Below, in pieces: positions 1 to 12,200 of a stretch of 64,000 bases of DNA (within the stretch, counting starts at the first letter, position 1; each line of letters opens with the position of its first letter). The stretch covers positions 5,828,001 through 5,892,000 of the forward strand of contig JACDOX010000008.1 in the NCBI GenBank assembly GCA_014549065.1, in the 5' to 3' direction. Under the pieces are notes generated by a model. It saw nothing but the letters and a program-made list of their open reading frames with translations, did no database searches and was not told where the DNA came from. This DNA comes from Cardinalis cardinalis (taxonomy: Eukaryota; Chordata; Aves; Passeriformes; Cardinalidae). The position numbers and the translations under genes were made by a program.

Positions 1-1362
1 TTCAGCAATCTAAGCCAACAGACACAAGACAACTGCACCACAGAGAGCTCAAAGATTGAGACCTGNGAGGGACACAAAAAATATCTGTTCAAGAAGTTCC
101 CCTGGATTAATGTTAAATGAACCAACAGGAAAAAGATTAATTAGGAAACTTCCAAAATAAATTTATACAACAATAAATGTGCTTATTTCAANGAATGGGC
201 TTGGTCTAGAGGAGGTTTGCAAAGGTTACAAGAAAAATCTACATTCATTCACAATTGCAACATTTGCTCAGGACAGGCTGCTGTGACAAGTGCAGAAAAC
301 TGACCTTCAAACAATTGTTGAAGGCAGAATGGGAAAAGGGCAAGGAAAAAAATTGTCAGCAAATGCACCAGTCTATTTTTAAAATACAAACCATTTTGGA
401 TGAAAGCAAAAGAAGTGCTGTATTTACCTGGGGAAATTTTGAGTCAAATATTTCAAATGTTATGGGATATACTGCAGAGTTAGAGCAGAGATTCCTGACT
501 GCACAGTCAGATGCAGAGCCATGTGAGTGTTTTTATGCCATATGGGTGCTTCCAAGCCATGCATCTCCATGATTATATTTTGCAGGAGTTAATTAATTAG
601 GTACAGTAATGAACTGGAACTACACTACCTTTCTGCAGTTCTGCAGTACTGAGCTTGAACTGATAACGCTCCCAGAGCACTGGCAAAGGCCGTGCAGAGA
701 TATTAGCAGCTCTGCTCAGGTTTACAGGACCGACACCAAGCCTAAGCTCACAATTCCAGCTTCAACATCTCTGGACTGCGTTCCCTACTGCTGCTGTGTC
801 CACAGGTTTTCCAGCACACAGCCAGCTAAAGACCAACCAGGCTGATTAGCTCAGGGCACACAGCCCATATGCCACTGGCCGTAGCATTTTCAGGCTGAGC
901 TCACCCAGAGGAGAGCGGAGTGTTCACAGCTGTGCTGCAGCTACAACACGCCTGCAACCAGAGCAGTCTATGGGAGAGCTAACCCCAGTTTTCCAAGGAC
1001 ATTCTGTCCTTTCTCTAAAGGAGCATCATCTTCCCACCCTAAAACAAGCACACAGTACACAAAGTGCTCNTATAGAACAACACAGCACAGATTCCCCTTT
1101 AGGTAATTAACAGTAATTCAGCCCAGAGACAGGTGAGCATCAATACAAAGCAGTTAATGTCACCAGAATTACATTTACCTAAACAAACACTATTTATCAT
1201 ACGGTGTAATTTTTAATCAAGACAACTTACATTTTGAACACCAGTAAGAATAGTTTTAATGCTTCTAAGAGATACATCGGTTGCACAGGGAGCAGCTTGA
1301 AGATTTAGGAGGAAGCAAGGAAGCACTTTTACTAAGAGATTCTGAATCTACTGCCTACTTAC
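1..1362 (-). other. MIDEAS intron, downstream part (left window edge)
   Basis: This lies 3' of the last visible MIDEAS coding exon. It begins on the minus strand with a good donor (GTAAGT at 1362-1357). I looked for the next conserved exon, which in human starts the segment leading to the ELM2 domain, and did not find it on the minus strand. No repeat family is recognisable. The short open frames here (such as 255-572 on the plus strand) resemble nothing I know. Confidence 0.6.
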
Positions 1363-1429
1363 GGTTCAATGCTGACCGGGGTGGCTTCCCCCACTACTGT
1401 AAGAATCGGAGGGGTAACTTCTGAACTAT
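1363..1429 (-). CDS. MIDEAS: MIDEAS coding exon 4 (67 bp), internal
   Basis: This is the fourth visible coding exon of the MiDAC scaffold protein. On the minus strand the acceptor is TTGTTGCAG before 1429 and the donor is GTAAGT after 1363. The codon for Asn711 is split with the previous exon. The exon reads N-S-S-E-V-T-P-P-I-L-T-V-V-G-E-A-T-P-V-S-I-E-P and leaves phase 2. The human protein has a closely similar stretch (NSAEVTPPVLSVMGEATPVS) at this point, just before the region that leads into ELM2. The exon is short but both splice sites are canonical and the frame continues exactly. The ELM2 and SANT exons lie outside the window, so no HDAC-binding domain is visible here. Confidence 0.9.
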
Positions 1430-1844
1430 CTGCAACAAGAAGGAAAAACTGCTCAGCTTCACATCTGAGATTTACTTTTCACACAGTTTGCAAATCTAAT
1501 CAGAGCTGTCCATCTCTGAAGAAAGGTATCCCCAGGCTNACTAAAGGAGTTTCAGATGACCAGGGCCTTCCTCCTCTCAGCTCAAGATACTGATCTGGGA
1601 GAGGAACTGACTTTTCATTCCCAAGAACGTCAGCAGGGGGTGTTGCAGGTTGCTTGTGAACCCATCTTAACATCCATGCCCAGATGGACCAACACTGCAT
1701 TCCCTGTATTCCAGCTTCCCAAACATTCAGGAAGAAGCTCCAGTTTCACACAAACACACCTCCTAAGGGCATGATGTTCCTCCTAATGCTCCACAGTTCC
1801 CAATCATAAATTACACAAGAAAGGAAGGTTAAAATGCAACTTAC
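1430..1844 (-). other. MIDEAS intron between coding exons 3 and 4
   Basis: A 415-bp intron with canonical GT-AG ends on the minus strand, interrupting a codon in phase 1. Nothing else is recognisable in it. Confidence 0.85.
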
Positions 1845-2190
1845 TTGATCTAAGCAGAGTTCTGTGACCACTTTTGGGCGTCACTGGAGGCGCAACCGAA
1901 TGACTGCTTGAAGAGAGGATAGCGTTAAAATACAGCCCAGATCCTTCTCTCACTGGACTAAGGATTGGGGGAGGAGTGTAAGGAGGTAGCTCAAAGTTCC
2001 TATCTGAAGGATGGTCTGCCAGACGGACAGGTGACCGTAAGTGGCTCTGATATGGAGTAATGTTGGAATAAACAGGTGGTGCAATAAAGGTGCCGGCTTT
2101 TGGTGGTATGAAGAGTGGCTCAGGTCTTGGCCGCTGCTTTGGTTTTCGGGTAAAGCCCTCTGCTTCATCTTTTGGAACAGCATCTTCATG
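1845..2190 (-). CDS. MIDEAS: MIDEAS coding exon 3, conserved proline-rich segment
   Basis: This exon encodes residues 596-710 plus the first base of codon 711. The acceptor is TTCCTAATAG before 2190 and the donor is GTAAGT after 1845. The translation begins HEDAVPKDEAEGF and runs into a basic stretch (RKPKQRPRPEP). It continues through PPVYSNITPYQSHLRSPVR, then LADHPSDRNFELPPYTPP, then ILSPVREGSGLYFNAIL. This is the best-conserved part of MIDEAS in the window and is nearly identical to human as I remember it. The segment is probably disordered and lies upstream of the ELM2-SANT module that recruits HDAC1/2. The long open frame 1950-2189 on the same strand is an out-of-register shadow of this exon. 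Confidence 0.95.
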
Positions 2191-3162
2191 CTATTAGGAA
2201 AAGAAATTGTATTGTTAATTTATTTTAAAATCTCAGGTTGTTTGAAAAACTTCAGTGAGATGACAACATTTTTTCATGGCAGCTTAAAATCTGGATAGAA
2301 CAGCTGGAGGCTGTCTCAACAATTAGCAGAAGGGGAAAGTGAGAGGAAGAACACAGGGAATGGAATGGACTGGACACAGGAACCATTAGGTAGCAGCTCT
2401 AGCTCATGTGATTATGAAGTTATATTTTACAAGAACTTCATGTACATCTGGTCCAACCTTCATGGCAGCTTTAAAAGAGAACAAAAAAGCACAGCAGAAT
2501 CCTGGGACAAATACACCACAACCCTGATACAGATACACAGNGACACCAAATAGTGGTAAGAGAACATAAGACAATATAACAGTATTTTATTAGANGGTCA
2601 AGCATTTAAATGCAGAGAAACCTCCCCAGATGCCTGCCATTCCTGTGATATCTGAACATTCTGTTGTACTTCTGGATAGAGNAGAACGGAAATAAAAATA
2701 TCAACCCACCCACTCATCACCACCATGCTGCAGGGGAACAATCAAGTACTGACCTTCAGAACTCAGTAAAAGGTTTCAATTGCACGAGAATAAATCTTCG
2801 CGTTAGATTTTATTCACATTGAGAAATACATGCACTACTTAGCATTTATTGGTATTTATGTATGTATGAATGAAAGCACTCTTGACACAGACAACTATTC
2901 CAGTCTTACTGCCCATCTGGCTTTATTCACTGTTTAATGAATTTAGTGAGGCGCTGCCTGGCTTTACTAGCATTAGCTGTAGGTCATGAGAAGCCAGCAA
3001 TGCCCAAATACATGGCAACACTATGATAAAATCCCCAGACTATGTACATTCCAAGTTCAAGCCTTGAGATCAGACTACTTTAATAGAGAAGTTCATGGCC
3101 AAAAACTGCGTGATTAAATCGAACAGATGTGCCTCATCTCTGGTTTCTTAGTGCATCCATAC
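2191..3162 (-). other. MIDEAS intron between coding exons 2 and 3
   Basis: A 972-bp phase-0 intron. The donor is CAG|GTATGG at 3162 on the minus strand and the acceptor is TAG at 2193-2191. No repeat or RNA gene is recognisable. Confidence 0.85.
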
Positions 3163-3483
3163 CTGACTCGAGGTCTCCATGTTAGTATTACGATTTGACC
3201 GCCTCCGAGTGACTATCACAGAAGGTTTCCGTTCACAAGGAGCTCGATCGTTTGTTTGGCCTCTCTGGAGCTTTCCATCCTCAGACTTTTCCTTTTCAAG
3301 GCTCTGCAAGTCAATTTTCCTCACTGGCACAGACACAGGAATGATAAGAGGCACAAGGCTGTTATCCTCCCGAGCTTTTTTGGGAGCTGGTGAAGAACTG
3401 GCAAATTCCACAACACTCTTTGAAGCTGCAGTAGGTCCTGGAGCTGTTACTAGCACACTCTTCTTCTCTGAATTATCCAGCTC
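3163..3483 (-). CDS. MIDEAS: MIDEAS coding exon 2 (321 bp)
   Basis: This exon encodes residues 489-595 (107 codons, phase 0 at both ends). The acceptor is TTCTTCTTAG before 3483 and the donor is GTATGG after 3163. The translation starts ELDNSEKKSVLV, directly continuing the previous exon, which ends SLQNVK. It contains the conserved block DNSLVPLIIPVSVPVR and later ERKPSVIVTRRRS. Both are recognisable from human MIDEAS, while the sequence between them is less conserved. The basic TRRRS cluster may contribute to nuclear localisation, which is inference. An open frame of equal length on the plus strand (3179-3487) is only its complement. Confidence 0.95.
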
Positions 3484-6400
3484 CTAAGAAGAAAAACAAA
3501 ATTCCTAAAAATTTTGTATTACTTATGTAATAAATTAGATATCACCTCCTTTTCAGTGTATATCAAGTTTCTCAAAGCAATTTGCAAGCTGAAATGGATT
3601 TGGAAGTGTTACTGGAGAAAAAAGAATACTTCGCAGTGTTACTAAAATTTCATAGAGTTACTTGAGGACTACCTGTAGTCTCAACTGCTAGAACACTTAT
3701 ATAGGTCATTCATAAGAATTGTTTCACTACCTATGTTTTAACATTTTATTTTCTATATGAATTTGTGTCCTGCTTTATAACTTTCAACAACAGCTCTTCA
3801 GTTTTAGTAACGATCAAAAGCTGCAGGTTATTAATTTCAAATATTGGATTTNTGCTCCAGCGAAGACTGAACTGTGATAATATCTTAATTAAATCTCTCA
3901 CACACAAAAAAACCCTAAACCCAGAGCTAGTTTTTGCTTCTTTTTTTTTTTTTGACCCTGGAAAACACTAAGTCTTCAAAATAAGCCAGATAACAAGACT
4001 GAGCACATAAAATCTACTATATCAAGAAGATCCAGCACTGCCTCCTTTCAAGGAGGCATTTATTAGAGTTGGGCTAAGTTGCACAGAAAGGTTTATTCCA
4101 TAACTGACTCTGCAGTTTTTAAGTCTGACTGCTTCTTCACAGACACTGCAGATGTACACCTCTACCACACAGTGATGGAACACACACTTGCAAAGTCACA
4201 AGTGGCATCCATTGTCCCAGAATAAGCCTCAGGAGAAACTAATGAGATCTGAGGACCTGCCTTCACTTCAGGCTGGTGACAGGCTCCTGTACTTTCCCAT
4301 AGAACTACCAATTTTGGGTTTGGAGGGCATTCAACAAGTTCATCATGCTGACAGACATCACTGGAGTCCACTGCCTGTAGATAGAAAGGGGTTCCTGTAA
4401 ATTTTTGTAGCTTCTCTCCACCACTTTCTGGGTACAGCAACATATAATGACAATGTGAATGTGTGAAAAAGTACCAATTCTGACCAGTGCAAAAATCTCA
4501 GGTACTTCCTGGGTGCTACACAGACCTCTGTAGGTCAAGAGACCTGAACTAATCTGCTGACTACAAGAAGGAAATTATGGCAGCTCAAAAGTGCCATAGT
4601 CACCCCAAAGTGTCACTTTCCACTGGCTTTATGATTGGTTTACCATGCTCCTTTTATTTTCAAAACTGGGGGGCAATCAGCAAAGGACTTGTCCTCAGAG
4701 ATGGCAGAGATGACCCCTCCAAGACAAAAGAAGACCAGGAGACCTGAATAGTAGCACAGATAGAGAAAAAGCACCAGTAGGGACTTAATACAGTTGAGAC
4801 ATCCTTAAAGATGTTCTGGTCCACACCACAGCTTTTCTGATCACANAAGTTCACACATACCTAATGTTTACAAGAGGCATGACTAATTTTGACTAAATTA
4901 AGCCTTTTGCTTCAGATCCCTAAATAGTTTCTCAGCTGTTTCATTATTCTCAGAGGGAAGCAGAAAGGATAGGACCTGCTAGGGGATTTTTGGCTACCTC
5001 AGCATCCCTGTTGCAGAATTTGGGGCAGGAGGGATGCTGGATAACTTCAGCAAGTGCAATATGTGGCACTTTCATTTAGACTCTTGCATAAATACTGANG
5101 AATGAACTAATCATCTAGAGTTCTCCAGGAAATCCACAGAAACACATCAGACATCCTGGCATCGATCCTGTCTATCCCTCAAGGTGTTTCTAAAAAACAT
5201 AGAATTCACAGAAAAACCCAACTACAACAGCTGAAGAACTGTTCTGAGGCCACATCTGTGATCTGATTAGAAACCACACCAGCCTTTTAAAAACACCTGC
5301 CCACATAGTGTCTTCTGCTATCATTCTGCATCATCTGCATCAAGGAGAGGCAGCTTCTGCCTGCAGTCAAACCAAAGCTTGTCCATGAAAGAGGCGAGAC
5401 CAGAACTACAATTCTGCAAACAAAACTTTTTTCTTCCTTTTGTTTGTAGCAGCTGGTGCCCTGCCCTGTGCCAGGGGAAAGCAGCTAGGTAAGCAAAACC
5501 TGTCTTCCTTCCATAAAGGAATATTTAAATTCAGACACCCTTTAAGACAACCATAAGGTTTGAGCAAAGTTTTCTGTACTAATAGAAGACAACAAGTCAC
5601 ACTGAAACAATTAAGGAGTTGAGAATTTACTGCAGCCTGTAGGCAGCAACAAGCCTGCATCACCTGAAAAAAAGGCAGCNGCAGGCCTGTTCCAAAGCGT
5701 CATTCGTGCATGTACACTGCATGTAGACAGATACTGCTGTCCAGAATATTATTTTTGCATAAGGTACGCATACCTAGACTGGGATGTTCAAAAAAATGGT
5801 TCAAATTATGAATGTTATCTTCTTCAATCAATAATTTAACTCTATGCTCTTCTACACACTCTCCAGATAACCTATGCAGAGAAGGCTTCTAGGTNGTTTT
5901 TAACAGAAAGATACTCATAAGAGAAGCAGCCCACTCTCACTCAGCAAACATATTTTCTTTTTCTCCCTCACACGATATCCAACACCTTAAAGATGTAAAA
6001 TCCATTAGACCTCTGATAAGAATTTTATAATCTTTCAAAACCTCATCCTGAAAACCTGAAGAGATCTAAACATAAAGAATTCTTCTGCTAGTGCCATTAT
6101 GCTTGCATAACTGCAAAGAACAAGAGTATCTGTCAAAACACTTCTCTGGTCTTTACATTATGAATCAGACTGCAAGCAGACGTGCCTTCAAACAGCCAAT
6201 TTCTTGCTTCATCTCTCAGGGCTTTTTCCTAAATGCTCTATTTGCTTCTTCTTGACACTTTGTTAGTGATCCAAGTGCAATGTGAATTGCAGGCCTTCTG
6301 CAATATAATCACACAATGGCTGGCAAAGTATGAGCAAATANACCATGCTACTACATACTACCCGTTCTTTTTCAAATCTGCTGGTTCAACTGGAGTTAGA

Positions 6401-7576
6401 GCAAAAAGGATTGAAGACAGCATTAACCAAGTCAGGTCACTCTTTGATTTCTGCTGTCCAAGAGATGGAATAGGCTATGGATATTCAGCTCATTGTTTTT
6501 TAATTTAGTTCTTTCACTCAAACAGCACATTCCTCTAAGGAAAAGATGGGAAAAAACAGTGACAGACAGACTAGGGTAAAAAGGATGATGAGAACAAAAT
6601 GGGCAATAAAATGCCTTTCCCTTTGTTGTCTGACTGGATAGCAACTCAGATACCAAAAGCATAGGTAAAAGCAGCTCANATAACGTATATTTCATCAGCT
6701 TTTGGCAAGAGAACTTCCAAGGAAAAATGTGCCTCCTAGGAAGCACTCAATAAAAGATTAGGTAAACCACAACTGTAAGAAAAACATTCAAAAACAATCC
6801 CTACAAAAACCCCCACTCAACTCCAAAATCCCATCACTNGTCTCCCAATATGCTAGTTAATTTTGAACTCTTGTCATCTTGCCCTAAGGAATATATACTG
6901 TTCAGTTCAGACTGATGGGATATCAAAAGGTTAGGAGTAGTGAACTACCAAATCAGTCAGCACTAAATTTCTTCCCCATTAAGTCCTACAGGAGGTCTAC
7001 GGGCCCTCAGGTGATTCTTAGAAACAGCATGCTGCATGAGACAGGCTTTTGTAATGCCTGGTTTTGGTCCTTCATGTAGGTGAAGCTTTCTTAGAATTTT
7101 AATATTTGAGAAATACTGAACACGTAAACTGCATTATGTAATTTTTAGATAGCACATTTTAGAAACACTTCAACTGCTAAAACTGAAAAACTGGCAGGTA
7201 AGCCTAAGTCTTTTAACAGAAAAAAAAGAGAATGTTAAATTGGTAAAAAGACAAGTTCGCTGCTTATATCTGCCTCTCAAAATTCCTCATCACCTTGAGA
7301 CCCAAGCTGAAAACATCCATATTTTCACATCATAGGCTAAAATAATGTTTGGTATTAGTGAAATAAAAGTGTCCCTTAGCGGTTTCACTATACTACATCT
7401 CTGTTCTCCCACATCTACGAATTACAGTAGCTGAACTTACATGCCTCCACACCAGAACTGCCCTCGTTGCACACTTCAAGATACCATCTTATCCTGCATA
7501 TGTACATAAACTTCCCTTCCTTTCAGCCCTATTTTGTAGTGTAAAACATGCTATATGGTTAGGGCCTATATCTTAC
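3484..7576 (-). other. MIDEAS intron between coding exons 1 and 2
   Basis: A phase-0 intron of 4093 bp with canonical ends (GTAAGA at 7576 and TTAG at 3487-3484 on the minus strand). It contains short A/T runs, for example a T tract near 3942-3953, but no repeat family or further exon that I can recognise. Open frames such as 4162-4443, 5406-5663 and 6432-6746 lack recognisable similarity and are taken as chance. Confidence 0.8.
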
Positions 7577-9040
7577 CTTTACATTCTGAAGAGAAGCCAG
7601 TTCAACAGCTTTTTGGGCCAAAGTCAGCAAATTGGCTTCTTGAGAAACACGTCGCCTCCGTCGGGTACTCTGGATTACACCACCTCTGACACTCTGAAAA
7701 TCATTAGTTCTCTGACTGTTTTCTTCAGGTGCTGCTGCCTGCTTCTCCTCATCTCTACCATTCTGGGCTGCAGCTTGCCTGTCTGTTTCCATCTGGCACT
7801 GCTCACTATTCACCAGGACATCCTTCTGCTCCAGATCCAATCTTTTGGGGAGCAAATAGCTACTTTTACTATGGCCCAGTGACTCAGGTGTTTGCTGTAT
7901 CGGGACCTCTTGCTGATGTGTTTGCCAGTGGTGCAGAAATAAATCNCTAGGTTGTTCTTCTGCCTGCTTTGAAGTCAACACTTCTCCTGCAGATGTCAGC
8001 AGGCCACCTTCTTTGGAGAGTCTCCGTGACCTCCTTGGAAAGGGAATCTGCGTCTGAGGTAGCACAGTCTGTTGGTTCTGCTCTGTTAATGCCTTGAAGA
8101 GCTCCTGGTTCCTCTCTGCTTGCTGAAATTGGTGTGGCATCATGTGATGCTGAGGTGCTGCAGCTGCCACATGCGGCTGTGCTATAGAAGTTGTTTGCTG
8201 CAGACCAAAGGCTTGTGTGGCAGCCTGTTGCTGCTGCTGCTGCTGCTGCTGAGGATAGAAATTTTCAAAGAGCTGTAGCTGAGGAAGAGCTTGCTGTTTT
8301 TGTTGTGCAGTAAATGCTGGACTGGAAGAAGTTGGGGCTTCTTGAAAGACATGTAACAGCTCAGGAAGACCTTGCTTTTGGCCTTGGTGACCAAATGCAA
8401 GTTGGAAAGGCTGCAATGGCAGAGTTTGATTCTGCTGCTGCTGTTTCTGCATTTGATGAAAAGAATTCATTTGAGCTTGCTGTCTAACCAGGGCTTGTTG
8501 TTCCAACTGAGCCTTTTGGGACATCATCTGTTGGACAGCATCTCCATATAAATCCAGCTGTGACACAAACACTCCTTTCTCTTGACTTCTTTTAAGGGCT
8601 TCTGGGTGGCCATAGAAGCCTGGGGCACCAGCATTGGAGTGAGGTCCTTTTGGGTTGCCCCCAAAAACCATACTGTGGTTCCACATTGAAGGTGGAGACT
8701 GCCAGTGGCTGTCACCCCTCTCTGGCAACCGGTTTCCCATTAGTGAATTCTGCCATTTGACAGCTGTTACTGACTGGGGCATCATCACTGATTCTCCCCT
8801 ATCTTGATTGTAAACAGAGTTCATCAAAGGAACATTGTTGGGTGCACTTGTTAATCCTCCTGGATGAGAAATCTCCATAGTTTGAGAGACTGGTATATTC
8901 CCTCCGTGACCATAGTACTGTCCTTCCTTAAGCGGCTGCNGCGGTTCCTTTGACGGCACTGCTATGGCCTGCTCGTTAAAATAGGCAACTCGTTTCCCAG
9001 CCCGTTTGCTTGAAGACTTTTGCTGAGCCTGAAGATTCAT
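7577..9040 (-). CDS. MIDEAS: MIDEAS (ELMSAN1) coding exon 1, N-terminal 488 residues
   Basis: MIDEAS (mitotic deacetylase-associated SANT domain protein) is the nuclear scaffold of the MiDAC complex with HDAC1/2 and DNTTIP1. This exon gives residues 1-488. The ATG at 9040 is fixed by an in-frame TGA six bases upstream and has A at -3. The protein starts MNLQAQQKSS, as in human (MNLQAQPK). Recognisable blocks are PEALKR (146-151), LPLQPFQLAFGHQ (207-219), a nine-glutamine run (264-272), PFPRRSRRLSKEG (333-345), and GGVIQSTRRRRR followed by QEANLLTLAQKAVELASLQN up to 486. Most of the region is Gln/Pro-rich and probably disordered. The RRRRR at 460-464 is a candidate nuclear-localisation signal. 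The open frame runs five codons beyond residue 488, but the donor AAAG|GTAAGA at 7577/7576 ends the exon in phase 0. Two codons (34 and 365) contain an N. Confidence 0.96.
8225..8251 (-). repeat. CAG/CAA trinucleotide run encoding polyglutamine
   Basis: On the coding strand this is seven CAG codons, one CAA and one CAG. They give glutamines 264-272 in MIDEAS coding exon 1. The surrounding protein is already Gln-rich. Human MIDEAS also carries polyglutamine in this region, so the tract is an old feature whose length is free to vary. Confidence 0.95.
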
Positions 9041-9275
9041 GGTTCAGTCTGTTCTCCCAGTCACACACACAGTATTTATAATCCACCCATCCCTGAGGTT
9101 GGGGGAGGAAAGGCACAGCAGTCTTTCTTTTCCATTCAGCTTCAGTATTAAAGGGCAGGAAAGAAGTCCAGATCAAAGTGCATTCACTTCCTTTTTCTTT
9201 GTGTGCTTCTCCCACTTCTTTTCACTCTTATACTTTGTGGTTCAGAGGTCAGTAGGGTCCACTTAGTTACAGGTC
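9041..9275 (-). other. MIDEAS: MIDEAS 5' UTR portion of exon 2, with two upstream ORFs
   Basis: The leader joins the coding exon without interruption. Reading the minus strand, the acceptor is TTGCTTCTCTATTGCAG just before 9275. Two short upstream ORFs sit in it. One starts at 9183 and stops at 9148 (11 codons plus stop). The other starts at 9135 and stops at 9076 (19 codons plus stop, with a second in-frame ATG near its end). Both end before the main ATG, and TGA at -6 closes the main frame upstream. This layout could damp translation of MIDEAS, which is inference. Confidence 0.75.
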
Positions 9276-12200
9276 CTGCAATAGAGAAGCAATTGCAATG
9301 AATCATCAACAGACATAACTGGCCTANGAATGCTCATGTGATAAGCAACAANGTGTATGCCTGTCCCATTTCCCATGGAAATGAAGACCAGGATAATAGA
9401 TGGAAGAAACAGCAGATCTGACCNGCTAGAAGAATGCAGAACAAAACAACTTTGTTTTACAAAATAGGTATCACACTGTACTTGCATGATGCAACTCCCT
9501 ATTGCACATAGAATCCTGACTAATCACTTAAGTTCACCCTGAAAGTTTTACTTTTACTCTTTAGTACCTCTGATCTGGCCAATTACTTCCACATCTTTCT
9601 GTAGCCAGAATAATCAGGTTTTAATCTTAACTCAAAACCATAAAACAAAAAACTCTCACGGCTTGCCAAAAGGNCACATTTCCCAAAGACCTTTTAAAGA
9701 CATGTATGTACATGAAGACTGCAGCCAAACTGCAGCAAGACGCTCAATTCAGTATTCTAAAGGAAAAGGGTCAGGCAACAGCCCATCAGTCACACACATA
9801 CACCNCCAATGACTACAGATGCTTTCCAGNCAAGAACTCTCCACCCAGCACCCAAGCCCTAGGATCCCATCCTAGGGCCACGGCCTGCTCAACCTGTGGC
9901 TTTCTCAGAAGTTTTCTTCAACAGCTGAAAGAAACTGCTCCCGCTCAAGTCACACTCACTGAAAGGTAGTTCAGGCAGCTGCTCTTANAATAGCTGCTTG
10001 CAGACATCAGCAAATATCTGTTAGTGTAAAGCTACAAATGCAATAGAAGAAAGCCCTTCCAGAACAGGCACTCTACAACAATTCTACNCTCCTACCCTCT
10101 TCTTCCAAAGAAAAGCTATCCACAAACTCTAAGAGGCTAGCTTGCAGGATTAAGGTCTAATGTGTGAACACATACACTAGTATTCCTATTTGGACACCTA
10201 AAACCTTTTTAGATGTTTAGTTTTAAATTCAATTATATTATCAGATTACCACTACTAATATTCTAGTGTAAGTCTCTATTCCTGTCCTTTTCAGCGTGCA
10301 TTCTGTTCCACTTTAAANGCCACTGCCAATACATGCCAGGAAAATTACAGCAAATTGTAAAAATCCTATTCTTATTACAGCCCTTCTGTTACATAATCCA
10401 GTTTCTCTTGAGTGGAGCAGGTAAGACTAACACACACACACATCCCCTCTAATGAAACCTGAAATCTATTTATCCCGCTTTCTAAAATGAATTATAATAA
10501 ACCAAAATTATATAGCACACTGCAGCCCTGTACCCTGAGCTTCCTCAGACGATCTGGGTACAGNGCAGGTTTTAGCGCTGAGGTGGGGTTGGGAACATGT
10601 CGAGGAGGAAAGGACAAAGAGTTTTAATTAACTTACGCAACTTCCACCTCAGAGGCCAAGCTTGGCTTCAGCGCCACTGGAGCCATGGGACTGTGTTTCA
10701 GAGTGCAGTGACTCACTTCCTCAGGCTGTTACATAGCTGCTCCCCCACACTGCCTTCCCTTCGCCTTTGGCTACAAACCATGGACCTCTGCCACCCTGCA
10801 TCACAGAGCCAGGGCATTCCTCCCTCCNCTAAGCACAACATCTCAGCTCATTTCCCAAGACTATCACAGCGGGATGAAAATAACTCTAGGAGAAATTATG
10901 GACACGTGAGATGGAAAATTCTCTCTAAACTGCAACTAGTACAAAAATCNAGATTTCATAAAGTATGTTTTTCCTATTTCAAAATTTCACTAGGAGAGGA
11001 AAAAACATCTTACAGCAGGAAACTGAATTCCTGGTAGCAAAAATGTAGAGGTGGACAAGNTGCTATATGCCTCTCAGAAACCTTAATGCTGTCCTCTCTC
11101 CTTGCTTTCTGCAGTACTGCAAATGTATCAGAGATAANAGCTAAACTTCAACATCTGAGGTAATACTACTAAGAGTGATTTCTGACAGTCTTACTTTGTG
11201 AAATCATCACAAGCTATTTGTCTCTCCAAACTAGGCATTTTCCTTCCACTGATGCTTTTGTAATGCTCAGTCACGTCATTCTGATAAAAAAGAATGCAAG
11301 GTCTTCTGTATATTAGAAGACATTACCAGTAGATCAAGTTCTAACCTGACAGCTTTCTGAAATTCTGCTGTAGACTTCTTACATTGCGAAGAAAANTACA
11401 ACAATAATTGTCAAAAAGACGGCATTCAACTTTCAACTTGAAGGGTCCTTGTTATCAACCTAAGAAAGAAAGAAAGGAAGAGTCCANCTGATGCTGTTCT
11501 AAATAGTTGTGGCTGAGATTTGCAGCTACCACACANAAAAGTGCCAGAAGACCTTTAGAAAGAGGACTCTCACATTAGTAAAAAGCATTGTATTAGCACA
11601 ACTTTCCAANCCTACACTTGTGTGGACTTTGGTTCTGCTTTCTCTATTACTAGGTAAGAAGACACCAGCNTCACAAGGTCTAACTCAGACCAGTTTAGAA
11701 CAGCAGCAATCTGGGAAAGAGATCTAACAAAACTACTAAGATGCAAAGTATAAGAAGGAGTAAGTTAAGCGATAATCTAAATGAGGAAAAGGAATATGTA
11801 CAATTGAAGTTGTTATTCAGCACAAAACCCAGGAAAATAGATTTAAGGTAATCGGAACAAAACATGTTTACTGAACATCCCAGTTCTCTCAGTTACATGC
11901 AAAAATAACTACATAAGAGATCACCAAGATAGAGGAGGATTTGGTCCATCTGGTATTTGATGGTAAAAAAAAAGTATCACAAAATTCGCATTTTAGAAGT
12001 TCTTTCTATATAGAAAATCTACAGAAAAGTATCTTNTACGTCATCCTAATAATAATAGCTCATAGTTTAAGCTGCAGTGATAAATGTTCAAGCTGCAGCA
12101 TGACTATGCTTCAGGAAAGCTCATGCTTGGCAGCTTCACTGCATGAGCACTGTTGGCTGACTAAACAGGCTTCCCTCCCTGAGGTTGGAGGAATGAGCTC

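Noticed and set aside
1950..2189. 79-codon minus-strand open frame starting MKMLFQKM
   Set aside because: Out-of-register shadow of MIDEAS coding exon 3, whose true frame matches the conserved protein and both splice sites.
7613..7882. Plus-strand frames opposite MIDEAS coding exon 1 (also 7729-7950)
   Set aside because: Complements of the real exon. Their hydrophobic look comes from reading Gln/Ser-rich codons in reverse.
10597..11037. 146-codon plus-strand open frame
   Set aside because: No similarity recognised, it lies antisense in the intron and contains ambiguous bases. Treated as chance.
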